Below, piece by piece: positions 1 through 7,600 of a stretch of 10,722 bases of DNA. The translations under genes were made by a program, and so were the position numbers. The notes below the pieces were generated by a model. That model made no database searches and was not told where the DNA came from. It worked only from the letters and a program-made list of their open reading frames with translations. Origin of the DNA: Baffinella frigidus (Eukaryota; Cryptophyceae; Cryptomonadales; Baffinellaceae); contig MU646341.1 of the NCBI GenBank assembly GCA_026770585.1, positions 239,772-250,493 of the forward strand, written 5' to 3'. Within the stretch, counting starts at the first letter, position 1; each line of letters begins with the position of its first letter.

Positions 1-165
1 GATACCAGCAGAAAGAGAGAGAGCAAGCGAGCGAGCGAGCGCGAGAGCGAGATCGAGAGAGAGGCATTCATCGATACCAGCAGAAAGAGAGAGAGAGCGA
101 GCGAGCGAGCGGGCGAGCGCGAGTGTATGTGTGTGTGAGAGAGAGAGGCATTCATCGATACCAGC
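1..165. repeat. GA-rich tandem repeat, about 72-84 bp unit
   Basis: Two full units (1-72 and 73-156) and the start of a third (157-165) begin with GATACCAGCAG and end with GGCATTCATC. Each unit holds GAGA and GAGC microsatellite runs that differ in length, which accounts for the unequal unit sizes. The second unit also has a short TG run near 125-137. Non-coding. Confidence 0.9.
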
Positions 166-206
166 ATGGCCAGAGTAACGCGCGCTACACCACAAACGCA
201 GCAAAC

Positions 207-355
207 TTATCTCCAAAAGGGGTTCTAAAACGCATTTTCTTAAGTCAATTCACCTTCAAATGTGTCAACTTATGCGTAGAGAAAAGAATAAGTTGACATA
301 TTTGAAGGGGAATTGACTTAAGAAAACGAGTTTCAGAACTCCTTTTCTGAGATAA
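207..355. mobile_element. MITE-like foldback, family with TTATCTC ends, copy 1
   Basis: Long imperfect inverted repeat. It starts TTATCTCC and ends TTCTGAGATAA, with arms containing TTTTCTTAAGTCAATT and its complement, and TTGTCAACTTAT-like inner arms around a short loop. It is flanked by a 4-bp target-site duplication, AAAC (203-206 and 356-359). Related copies are at 8196-8344 and 8833-8973. There is no coding capacity, so it is a non-autonomous element. Confidence 0.88.
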
Positions 356-480
356 AAACACAACACCTCTGCACAGGGGGGTGCCGAGAAGCAGAAACAG
401 CATGCACCATCCTAGCATACCAACGAAGGTGCCTGCCTCGATCAGCAGAAAACCGCAAAGCGCTGCGCGAGGGGGTGCTG
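356..480. other. Unassigned A/G/C-mixed spacer
   Basis: No gene is visible. The motif AAACAGCATGCACCATCCT (near 396-414) recurs in diverged form near 671-689, together with nearby GTGCCTGCCTCGA-like and GTACCTGCCTCGA-like strings. This suggests an old duplication flanking the 481-573 minisatellite. Confidence 0.4.
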
Positions 481-573
481 GTGCCTTAATTGATTTACTT
501 GGTGCCCTAATTGATTTTACCTAATGCCCTAATTGATTTACTTAGTGCCCTAATTGATTTACTTAGTGCCCTA
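481..573. repeat. Minisatellite, 23-24 bp unit, about 4 copies
   Basis: Four direct copies of a unit reading roughly GTGCCCTAATTGATTTACTT, with small differences (GCCTTAATTG in the first, ATTTTACCTAAT in the second). Non-coding. Confidence 0.9.
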
Positions 574-763
574 TCTCACCATCCTCGAACGGCACCACAG
601 GGACACCAGTGGACTCTGCACCAAGCGAGGAGGTGCGTGAGAGTTGTGTGGGGAGTGTGTGGTGTGTGAGAAACAGCACGCAACATCCTCGAATGGAAAC
701 GCATGTACCTGCCTCGAGCTCGACACCCTCGAGCTTGTCGTAGAACGAGGGCCACCCTGCATT

Positions 764-866
764 GGTTTGGGGTTTAGGGTGTAGGGTGTATGGTGTAGGG
801 TGTATGGTGTAGGGTGTAGGGTGTAGGGTGTAGGGTTTAGGGTTCAGGGTTCAGGGTTTAGGGTTT
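764..866. repeat. Degenerate telomere-like heptamer tract (TTTAGGG/TGTAGGG)
   Basis: About 14 heptamers such as TTTAGGG, TGTAGGG, TGTATGG and TTCAGGG follow in the same orientation. The mixed variants and internal position indicate an interstitial or subtelomeric repeat, not a chromosome end. Confidence 0.85.
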
Positions 867-1004
867 CTCCAAACGTGGCCGATTCGTGGTATACGTAATA
901 GATAAAACAGAGCGAGGGCCAGCCTGTTTGGAAGCGATACCAGCCTGGTTCAGCCGGGCTGGTTCAGCAGCGAGCGAGAGAGAGAAGTGCGATTTCATCC
1001 GGAT

Positions 1005-1144
1005 GAGTATTCATAATGAATACGATTTCGGGGATCTCCGATCCGATTCTCGTGCATCTTAAGGCTCTAAATGAAGTCTAGATAGACGACTGTCTTATTT
1101 ATACCCCTTAAGATATACCAAAATCGTATTCATTATGAATACTC
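1005..1144. mobile_element. MITE-like foldback with GAGTATTCATAATG ends
   Basis: The 24-bp terminal inverted repeats are perfect: GAGTATTCATAATGAATACG continuing with ATTT on the left, and the exact complement at 1121-1144. The end of each arm is itself nearly palindromic (GTATTCATAATGAATAC). No target-site duplication could be fixed. Seen once in the window. Confidence 0.8.
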
Positions 1145-1194
1145 CACGGGATTAGATTATGACGGATCAAACCCAACGTGGCCACTACGTATTC

Positions 1195-1406
1195 CCACTC
1201 GAGGCTGGAAGAGGGAGTATTTTAAATGTGGGGTTGTTAAATTTAGTACCAGTCACGGGCAGGCTTGGTCACGTAGCTGGGGGAATTCCCCCAGCTACGT
1301 GACCAAACGCCCCTGTTTGTGTGAAATTTACTAGGCATATCTTTTTTCTTCTTCACTTTTAAAAGAATCCCTGTTTTAAAATAGTCACATTTCTAGCCTC
1401 GAGTGG
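1195..1406. mobile_element. Foldback element with CCACTCGAGGCT ends, copy 1
   Basis: Terminal inverted repeat CCACTCGAGGCT/AGCCTCGAGTGG. The interior matches 7599-7803 in the opposite orientation. It contains a perfect 42-bp palindrome (1265-1306) centred on GAATTC. No clean target-site duplication is seen. Non-coding. Confidence 0.82.
1265..1306. repeat. Perfect 42-bp palindrome, no loop
   Basis: TTGGTCACGTAGCTGGGG, GAATTC, then the exact complement. Every base pairs and there is no spacer. In the second copy of the host element only a 22-bp palindrome survives (7702-7723), so the left outer arm has been lost there. Confidence 0.95.
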
Positions 1407-1532
1407 TCCCTTCCGTGAAGGCCTTGTAAGATCAGGACCTAAACGACACCGGGCTAGTTCAGGCTCAGTCTTTTTTGCGTTGAAGTCCAAGACCCCCCAC
1501 CGGTCCCACCCACACCCGAGAGAGAGAGATAG

Positions 1533-1669
1533 ACTAGTTCTGTCTCAGCCTTCTCGGGCTCACCAATTTGGAGAGCCCGGGCTCTTTTCAAGTTGACAGA
1601 TTTGTACCGCGAACCCAGCACGGCAACTTGAGAATAGTCGGTCAACCCGAGTGAGACAGAGCTGGGACA
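1533..1669. mobile_element. Foldback-like element with CTGTCTCA ends and an inner AAGTTGAC hairpin
   Basis: The outer ends are imperfectly complementary (TAGTTCTGTCTCAGCC on the left, GTGAGACAGAGCTGGGAC on the right). Inside is GAGCCCGGGCTCTTTTC and then an AAGTTGAC...CAACTTGAGAA hairpin around GTACCGCGAACCCAGC. The same inner pair recurs at 9279-9346, so the inner module moved or was duplicated. Confidence 0.6.
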
Positions 1670-2384
1670 TGGCGGGGGGGCACGTAGGATTGGAAGGATG
1701 TGTATCCAAAGTCATTTTTAATGGGAAAGCGGTATTCAAAAAGTCAAATTTGCACTGGGAGCTCCCAGTCATCTGCGAATCAACTTCCTTCAACGCCAAA
1801 AGGCAAGTCCAGCATCATTATTTCGCTGCGGTTTTAGCGAAGCGTTTTCTCTTTCGTTGGCCGATAAAAACTTGAGGGGGGAGCGACCCGTGCCGGAGTT
1901 GAACTTGGTCTCGGACAGGAAAGCCGGCGTGGCGCACCTGCCGACCGAGAAAGGCGTTCACACGTGAGGCACTTCTTAGTGAAATCGTTCACTGCGAAGG
2001 AGTTGCGTTGCAAAAACTAACCCTGGGGACCGACACTACGAACGTGGACCACACGAGGCTATCCATGCGAATAGATTCATAAGCCAATTATTGGATTATT
2101 GCCCAGGAAACACACAACAAGTCAGCAATTGGTCATGAAGCCGGTCGAAAAGCGATCGCCACGTGACCAATTTCTCCCATAAATTTTAAAATTTCCTTTT
2201 ATTCTGTTCGCATGGATGGCCTCGTGTGGAAGGAGCCTTTCTTGCCAACGAAAATTACACCACGAATGCTTTGCTATTACTATTACTAGTATGACACGGT
2301 CGGCACACAAGACATGTCTCAGAGAATGTATTCATAGCGGAGGGCTAGTGGTGGGAGGGTGTGGCAGTTACGCCTAAGGCTCAT
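1670..2384. other. Long stretch without a recognisable gene
   Basis: No coding sequence is supported; the open frames here are short and resemble nothing I know. CTGGGAGCTCCCAG (near 1757-1770) is a perfect palindrome. A string near 1736-1752, ATTCAAAAAGTCAAATT, resembles one near 5668 inside another foldback. A fragment of the TTATCC MITE family lies at 2244-2290. Confidence 0.5.
2244..2290. mobile_element. Single-arm remnant of the TTATCC MITE core
   Basis: GCCAACGAAAATTACACCAC followed by GAATGCTTTGC matches one inner arm of the elements at 5327, 7242, 7447, 7902 and 8378 (GGCAACGAAAATTACTACAC). No opposite arm is present, so this is a truncated relic. Confidence 0.65.
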
Positions 2385-2654
2385 CGACTCTTGGATCACT
2401 CATTCCAAGACTGATGGTCTTTTGGATCACTCATCTCCAAGCGTGCGAGTAGTAATCAAGAAGAGGAGGAGGGCTGGTGAGGGGGTGTGTGTGGCCCTGA
2501 GCATGTTCCTACTGTAGGGTCCTAGGGGGGGACGGTTTCTTATGAGCGAGGTACCCCTGTAGCCGTGGGAGCCGTAGGGCACAGGTTGTGTTGAGGGGCC
2601 AGGGTTCAGGGTGGGGGCGGGGGGTACGCGGCGCATTTGAAGACGCCCGGGCGC
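2385..2654. repeat. Segmental duplication, unit 1
   Basis: Diverged direct repeat of 2699-2966. Both begin with GCGACTCTTGGATCAC-like text and hold TTTTGGATCACTCATCTCCA and GCGTGCGAGTA. Both then carry GTGGGAG, GCCGTAGGG and ACAGGTTGTGTT, and both end in GTACGCGGCGCATTTGAAGA then CGCCCGGGCGC. This unit contains an inserted half-element (2508-2561) that is missing from unit 2. Confidence 0.85.
2508..2561. mobile_element. Half copy of the GTACAGGGG foldback
   Basis: CCTACTGTAGGGTCCTAGG, then GGTTTCTTATGAGCGAGGTA and CCCCTGTA. This matches the right half of the complete element at 10170-10292. Only one arm is present. Confidence 0.75.
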
Positions 2655-2698
2655 GTGTGTGCTGAATTCAGGGTACGTGGTGACCGCTCATTGCAAGG

Positions 2699-2966
2699 CG
2701 ACTCTTGGATCACGCATCTCCACTTTTGGATCACTCATCTCCATCGACTTGTGAATCTCGCATCTCCAGGCGTGCGAGTAATAAAAAAGAGGATCAGGGC
2801 CCGGTGTGTGTGGGGCGGGCTTTCTAGTGTATGCTGAACTCGAAGAACCCGATGAACCCGGGGGGGCGTTCTAGCCGTGGGAGAGCCGTAGGGTACAGGT
2901 TGTGTTCAGGGTTTAGGGTTGGAGGGGGGGGGGGAGTACGCGGCGCATTTGAAGACGCCCGGGCGC
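2699..2966. repeat. Segmental duplication, unit 2
   Basis: Second unit of the roughly 270-300 bp duplication. The TTGGATCACTCATCTCCA motif is repeated about three times here (2703-2769), so a smaller tandem expansion occurred inside the unit. It runs into TTTAGGG-type repeats. No coding signal. Confidence 0.85.
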
Positions 2967-3039
2967 TTCTCCTTGTTGAGCGGGGATGTGAACGGCCGCT
3001 CCGTGTCGGCGTCGTGCAGCACCGAATACGCCTGCGCAG

Positions 3040-3135
3040 GATTTAGGGTGTGGGGTTTAGGGTTTAGGGTTTAGGGTTTAGGGTTCAGGATTCAGGGGTT
3101 CAGGGTTTAGGGTTCAGGGGTTCAGGGTTTAGGGT
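3040..3135. repeat. Interstitial telomere-like tract (TTTAGGG)n
   Basis: At least four uninterrupted TTTAGGG units (3055-3084) are followed by TTCAGGG and TTCAGGGG variants. Same orientation as the tract at 764-866. This points to TTTAGGG-type telomeres or an old subtelomeric insertion. Confidence 0.9.
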
Positions 3136-3189
3136 GCGCAGTCGAACGCCGTCAGCTCCAGGGTGGACGGGGGTCTCGAGAAGGGTGGG

Positions 3190-3345
3190 GAGGTAGGGTT
3201 TAGAAACCCTGGACCCTCAAGGGTCCAGGGTTCAGGTCTCGCTAGGGTTCAGGTTTAGGGTTTAGGGTACCAGAGTTCTCAGGGTTTGGGTCAAATTGGG
3301 TGTGGGGTGCCCTGGACCTTGAACCCCTAAACGCCCCAGGGTGCA
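3190..3345. repeat. Degenerate telomere-like repeats in both orientations, with hairpin
   Basis: TTTAGGG and TTCAGGG variants meet their complement: AACCCTGGACCCT (3205-3217) and AGGGTCCAGGGTT (3220-3232) form a perfect 13-bp stem with a 2-base loop. Further complementary strings (CCCTGGACCTTGAACCCC) lie at about 3310-3327. Confidence 0.8.
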
Positions 3346-3393
3346 GAGGCCCCACGCTGAGGTCAGCACAACCGGGCAGATGGTGTACCGGGA

Positions 3394-3559
3394 TAATGCC
3401 ACAAGCTAACGCCAGCGGACCCCTTAGCCTACGGTAGGAACCCCCCCTCCTCCTACGACGTTTGAAACAAAAAGCACTTTAAAAGTCGTAGGAGGGGGGC
3501 TCCTACCGTAGGCAATCCGTAGGCTCTAAGTACCTCGCTGGCGTTAGCTTTTCAGATGA
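3394..3559. mobile_element. Foldback element, AGCTAACGCCAGCG family, copy 1
   Basis: The ends are TAATGCCACAAGCTAACGCC and the approximate complement, GGCGTTAGCTTTTCAGATGA. The inner arms CCTACGGTAGGA and TCCTACCGTAGG are almost fully paired. It is flanked by a 4-bp duplication, GGGA (3390-3393 and 3560-3563), which fixes the ends. A second copy at 6552-6720 shares the same end points. Confidence 0.9.
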
Positions 3560-3568
3560 GGGACGATG

Positions 3569-3704
3569 ACCAACCCTCACGCTCGGACTAAATCGACGAT
3601 TATTTTGAGCCATTTCCTTGGGACAGAGGGGTCGAATCCGACCCCTCCGTAGGGGGGATCCGAGATCTTAAAATCGACGATCTGGTCCTCCCCTGAGGGT
3701 TGGT
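3569..3704. mobile_element. Foldback with ACCAACCCTCA ends
   Basis: ACCAACCCTCA on the left and TGAGGGTTGGT on the right, with inner arms around AATCGACGAT and ATCGACGAT. A strong internal hairpin reads GAGGGGTCG-AATC-CGACCCCTC. A small related hairpin, GGGTTGGTT...AACCAACCCC, follows at 3741-3764. This lies in the downstream (left) flank of the minus-strand lumen gene. Confidence 0.75.
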
Positions 3705-3893
3705 GGTAACCGGACAGGGTTAGAACCAGTGCTCTACTCAGGGTTGGTTGGCTGAACCAACCCCAGAGGCAGTTATCACCGAGGTAGAGAAACGCTGTAG
3801 ATTGTCAACAGTCGGGACGCATCGACTAAGATGATACGCATCAAGGGCGTCACGGGTGATACAGGCAAATACGGGTACCGAGCCTCATCACAC

Positions 3894-4421
3894 CTGCTTC
3901 GAGATCTTGTTGCTCGCCACAAGCTCGTTCCATTCACCCTGCGGCAACCTGGGCCCCGCCTTCCCCTTCCCCGCCGCCTCGGCGCTCTGCACCGGGAACA
4001 GCGCGCCCAGTCCCAACGCCTGATGGGGAAAAGAGGATCGGGCGCAGGAGGATCAGCTTGGGGTCTGCGCGGCTGGCAAAGAAAGACAGTTGCAGCATCG
4101 CTTGCTTGTCGCAGCGCCCCAGGTAGGGCTGAGGTGCGTGCTCGTGCAGAATCGATCCCGGGGAAAAGAGGACACCAGAGAGGCGGATGCAAGCTAGGTG
4201 AGGGCGCTCACCGCGGCCCCGCCGATCGTCCCGCCGACGAACCGTCGGCGGTTCAGGCCAGGCTGGGCGTCCTGGGTGTTCATGTTGACGCTGAGCGAGC
4301 CCGCGCGGCTCGTGGCAGCCAAACCCGGGCGCCCGCCGGCAAGCGGGAGGGGCGCGCCGAAGAACGCGGCTGCTGTGGGGAGGAAGACGGCGACGCCGGC
4401 GAGCGCGGTGGTGGTGTGCAT
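3894..4421 (-). CDS. Thylakoid-lumen protein precursor, bipartite plastid plus Tat signal (two exons; 3' end uncertain)
   Basis: Exon 1 (4421-4212) encodes 70 residues. A hydrophobic signal peptide, MHTTTALAGVAVFLPTAAAF, leads into FGAPLPLAGG, the AAAF-FGAP type of cleavage motif used for import into complex plastids. An Arg/Ser-rich transit region follows, then NRRRFVGGTIGGAA, a twin-arginine (Tat) thylakoid signal. A GTGAGC donor and a pyrimidine-rich ATCAG acceptor remove 4211-4020. Exon 2 (4019-3894, 42 residues, same phase) completes the hydrophobic segment (ALGLGALFPV) and the lumen-peptidase site (QSAEA), then PRLPQGEWNELVASNKISKQ. After that comes GTGTGATG. This is either a donor, with the rest of the gene beyond the repeats, or a read-through to TGA, giving a 113-residue precursor with a mature chain of only about 30 residues. 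I do not recognise the mature protein. The targeting assignment is strong; the function is unknown. Confidence 0.8.
4020..4211 (-). other. Phase-0 spliceosomal intron of the lumen-precursor gene
   Basis: Starts GTGAGC and ends in a pyrimidine-rich CTCTTTTCCCCATCAG. Removal is supported because it joins the twin-arginine motif to its hydrophobic core and peptidase site in frame. Without splicing the frame stops at TAG six codons later. Confidence 0.8.
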
Positions 4422-4607
4422 CGCAACAAGGTTGCTTGCGAGTTGCAGGGGAGAAGAGGCGCTTGAGTGTCGCGTTTCCTCAGGTTTTTTGAGGCTCGGG
4501 AGCCAGGAGCTGCGAACGAGAACGTTCTTCCTTGCGTCTCCAAGCTGCGCGCCGCCTCTCTCGCCCTTCTCGTCGTCGCCGTCGCAATCGTTGCCACCGG
4601 AGCGAGC
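4422..4607. promoter_or_regulatory. Short divergent intergenic region (candidate bidirectional promoter)
   Basis: These 186 bp separate the start codon of the lumen precursor (minus) from that of the alkyltransferase (plus), so both promoters and both 5' leaders must lie here or overlap the genes. No TATA box is evident. The region contains no foldback element, in contrast to almost everything around the gene pair. Role inferred from position only. Confidence 0.5.
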
Positions 4608-7600
4608 ATGAAGGCTCCCGGCACCCCCCGTGCGGTGAGAACCAAATTCCACCCACGCGTTTCAGCGGTTCTCAGCTCGCGGCATCCACCAGCGGCAGAG
4701 GCCCTCTGGCGGTGCACCCTTTCCGCACTGTCTGCACGACCCCCCCCCCCCCTCCGTTTCAGTCCTCGGGCCGCGGGTGACGCTGCAGCCGGCCCCGCCC
4801 AGTTTTGGGCGCTCTGTTGTGGAAACGTTGCTGACCGGTGGATCCTGTGTTTTGTTGGCAGGTGACGGAGTTTGAGAAGAGGGTCTACGCGCTCTGCAAG
4901 ACGGTGCGAATACAACCCGCACACACACACCCGCCTAGCCCGGGCCTCAGTTGTGTGCACACGGGGCGTTTCCAGCATCGCATTTCTCGCTCAACGTTGC
5001 GCGCCTCCAACGAAGTCTTCTCTCGCTTGATCGCAGGTTCCTGCGGGCAAGGTCACGACATACGGAGAGATGGCCAAACAATTAAATTCTTCTGCGCGCG
5101 CCGTGGGGCAGGTTAGCGCACCCTGCTCTCCACCCACCGACCTACCATCGCCGCCCGACCAGCCCTCAGAATGGGAGCAAACCGCCTTTTTCATTTCCCT
5201 CGATGTGTACAGGAGGTCGTCTGATTCCGACGACCTGCGGTACAAATCACGGGACGCGAAAAGACGACTTTCTCCCGCTCTGAGGGCTGGTGGTTGCCTG
5301 TGTAGCAAGGACCCGAGTGGAGGAGTTGATCCGGAGAAACCTATTTTTCTTTCATTTGATGGCAACGAAAATTACTACACAACTCGTTTTTATTAGTAAT
5401 ATTAAAGCATTGGTGTAGTAATTTACGTTGCCATCAAATGAAAGAAAAACAGTTTTCCCCGGATAAGAGTGTAGGTTCCGTGCTGCACGGGCGGGGCTTC
5501 CGATGTCTAGCTCTGCCTGAGTTTTAGATTTCTGATGTCTGGACCGCGGAGGAGAGAGGGAGGCTGTGGCTTCGCTATCACGTTCTTTATTACACACGCA
5601 CACATTCCACGCCAGAGTCTTCGAAGAGGTTGCCAAAAGTCAATTTTCCCACACGGGCAATGGTTTTCAAAAGTCAAACGCGCACATATGTGCGCGGTTT
5701 CATATTTTTCCCCTTCCTCCACTCTGGCGTGGTTGGCCTACGGCGAGAGAAACCGTTCTCGGAGGACCCCCTTTGCGGCTAGCTTAAGAACCACCAGCAA
5801 CCCGCTGCAGCTTATATCCGGATCGGGCACTGTAGTAATTTTCAGCTAAACCGAAGAAATCTCTTCGGTATCTCCCGTCAGCAATTCGAGGTCCCTAGGG
5901 TTTCCTACTGTAGGGTCATAGGAAATATTGTTTTCCCAATAAAATACCCGAATCCTTGCAAGTACCCGGTATAAGCTGCTACGCGTTGCTGGTGGAACGT
6001 GGCGGTGAACCACAGCCCCGAGTATCCTGGCTCGTCCTTGCGGCCAAATCCCGAATAACCCTTTACCGCAAAAGTTGACATGATTTATACCACTAAAATA
6101 CATATTAGACCTTTTTGTACCAGATCCATTCATCACGGGCACGCCACAATGTGGCGTGTTCTCCAAGGGGAGTTGACTTAAAAATGCTCAAAATACCATA
6201 ATGTTCCATCCAGGGTGGGCCTGAGTTTTATCCTGGCTCGTCCTCAAGGCTTTCTAGTCGCCCGTGTATACTGAATTTCTGCTCTTCAATACTTTGAAGA
6301 ACGAGCCAGGATAAAACGCAGACAGAGCCAGGATGTATTCCTTGGTCGGATAGCGAAGGGGCAAACGGATCTTTTTAATTCGGGTACGATTTCAAAATTT
6401 GGTACCAATCGCGTCCAGTTTGTACTGGGCTTCAGCTCCCGATGGGAGCTGACGGCAAAAAATACCCGATCCATTTGCCCCCTGCTATTCGAGTAAGGTT
6501 TCTCCTCAGGTTAGGCGCCTCAGGGACAATACATATGGGTGCCTCACCTGTCAATGCCACAAGCTAACGCCAGCGGACCCCTTAGCCTACGGTAGGAACC
6601 CCCCCCCCCCCCTGCTACGATGTTTAAAACAAAAAGGTCTTTAAAAGTCGTGGGAGGGGGGCTCCTACCGTAGGGAATCCGTAGGCTCTAAGTACCTCGC
6701 TGGCGTTAGCTTTTCAGATGACGTGGTGCACGTGCTCGTCCGGATTCCACACTACAGTGGACCTACCCTAACACATACCCGTCGGGGCCGGACTGATTCA
6801 GTATGTGTGGAGGGTAAGTACGCGTCATGGTGTCCACCCTTCAGGCATACTTCCTTGCAGGGGGAAATCGGGGGCCGGTCAAAAGAGTATGTGAGGAGGG
6901 TAAGTATGTGTTACGGTAGCCTGTGTTAGGGTAGGTGGACTGTACACCACTCAGGATTCCGCGATTTTATGGGCATGCAGGAGGTTTCGGCATTTCATCA
7001 TGGGTTGCGGCTCTACAGTGGTCCTCAGTCATCATGGGTTGCGGCTCTACGGTGGTCCTCAGTGCGGCGGTCTGGGGACACACCCTAGCTCCGTCCGAGT
7101 AAATCTGGGCACGTCATTATTAGTTTTAGAGCAGGGGTTTAATTACGAATTAAATACATTTTACACTTCTAAATGTATTTTATGACGTGCCCAACTTTAC
7201 TCGGACAGATCTGGACATCCCCACGGAGGAGTAGCCGGAGTTCATCTCCACAAAAGTATTAATTAATTGCTTTTGGCGCAACGAAATTTACTACACAAAT
7301 GCTCTACAATTACTTTTATGAGCAAATCGTGTAGTAATTTTCGTTGCCCAAAAGCAATTAATTAATACTTCTATGAAGATGAGAGTGGCTAGAGCCCGTG
7401 GGCAGGTGACATGTTGGGAGCACGGGCGCAGGCGATGAAAAGGAACTTATCCAGGGAAACCTATTTTTCTTTCATTTGATGGCAACGAAAATTACTACAC
7501 AATTCGTTCTTATTAGTAATATTAAAGAATTTGTGTAGTAAATTTCGTTGCCATCAAATGAAAGAAAAGGAAGTTTCCCCGGGTAAGAACCCGTTGGTCC

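Larger units (their letters stand above)
6952..7595 (+). repeat. Duplicated segment, unit A (contains ruined exon 4 copy)
   Basis: Homologous to 7810-8612. Shared landmarks in order: CAGGATT..GCG.TTTTATGG, TCATC.TGGGTTGCGG, GTGGTCCTC.GTGCGGCGG then TCTGGGG, the GTCCGAGTAAAT foldback, AGATCTGGACATCCCCAC, GTGGCTAGAGCCCG, and GCAGGCGATGAAAAGGAAC. It has a private 34-bp tandem duplication (about 6997-7064). It carries insertions at 7242 and 7447, and is cut short by another element at 7596. Confidence 0.87.

Noticed and set aside
3831-4466. 211-codon plus-strand open frame, the longest in the window
   Set aside because: It runs antisense through both exons of the lumen-precursor gene, is rich in Arg, Gly and Ala as expected from GC-rich antisense DNA, and shows no motif.
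4467-4865. Plus-strand frame with a hydrophobic stretch before MKAPGTPRA, which could look like a signal peptide on the alkyltransferase
   Set aside because: There is no ATG in this frame before 4608 (it opens at GTG), and the hydrophobic part lies in the GC-rich intergenic region. The ATG at 4608 followed by a phase-0 donor is simpler.
4280-4978. Minus-strand 232-codon frame overlapping the promoter region and exon 1
   Set aside because: Arg/Ser/Pro-rich low-complexity shadow of the genuine lumen and alkyltransferase exons, with no recognisable domain.
5352-5849. Several roughly 100-codon frames on both strands over the first TTATCC element and the next foldback
   Set aside because: They cross MITE arms, with identical peptide pieces on opposite strands (for example FLSFDGN), which is what an inverted repeat produces. 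No gene signal.
7000-7185. Plus-strand frame MGCGSTVVLSHHGLRLYGG
   Set aside because: It follows a 34-bp tandem duplication whose two units are read in different frames, then runs into an AT-rich foldback. The equivalent part of unit B is not conserved in frame.
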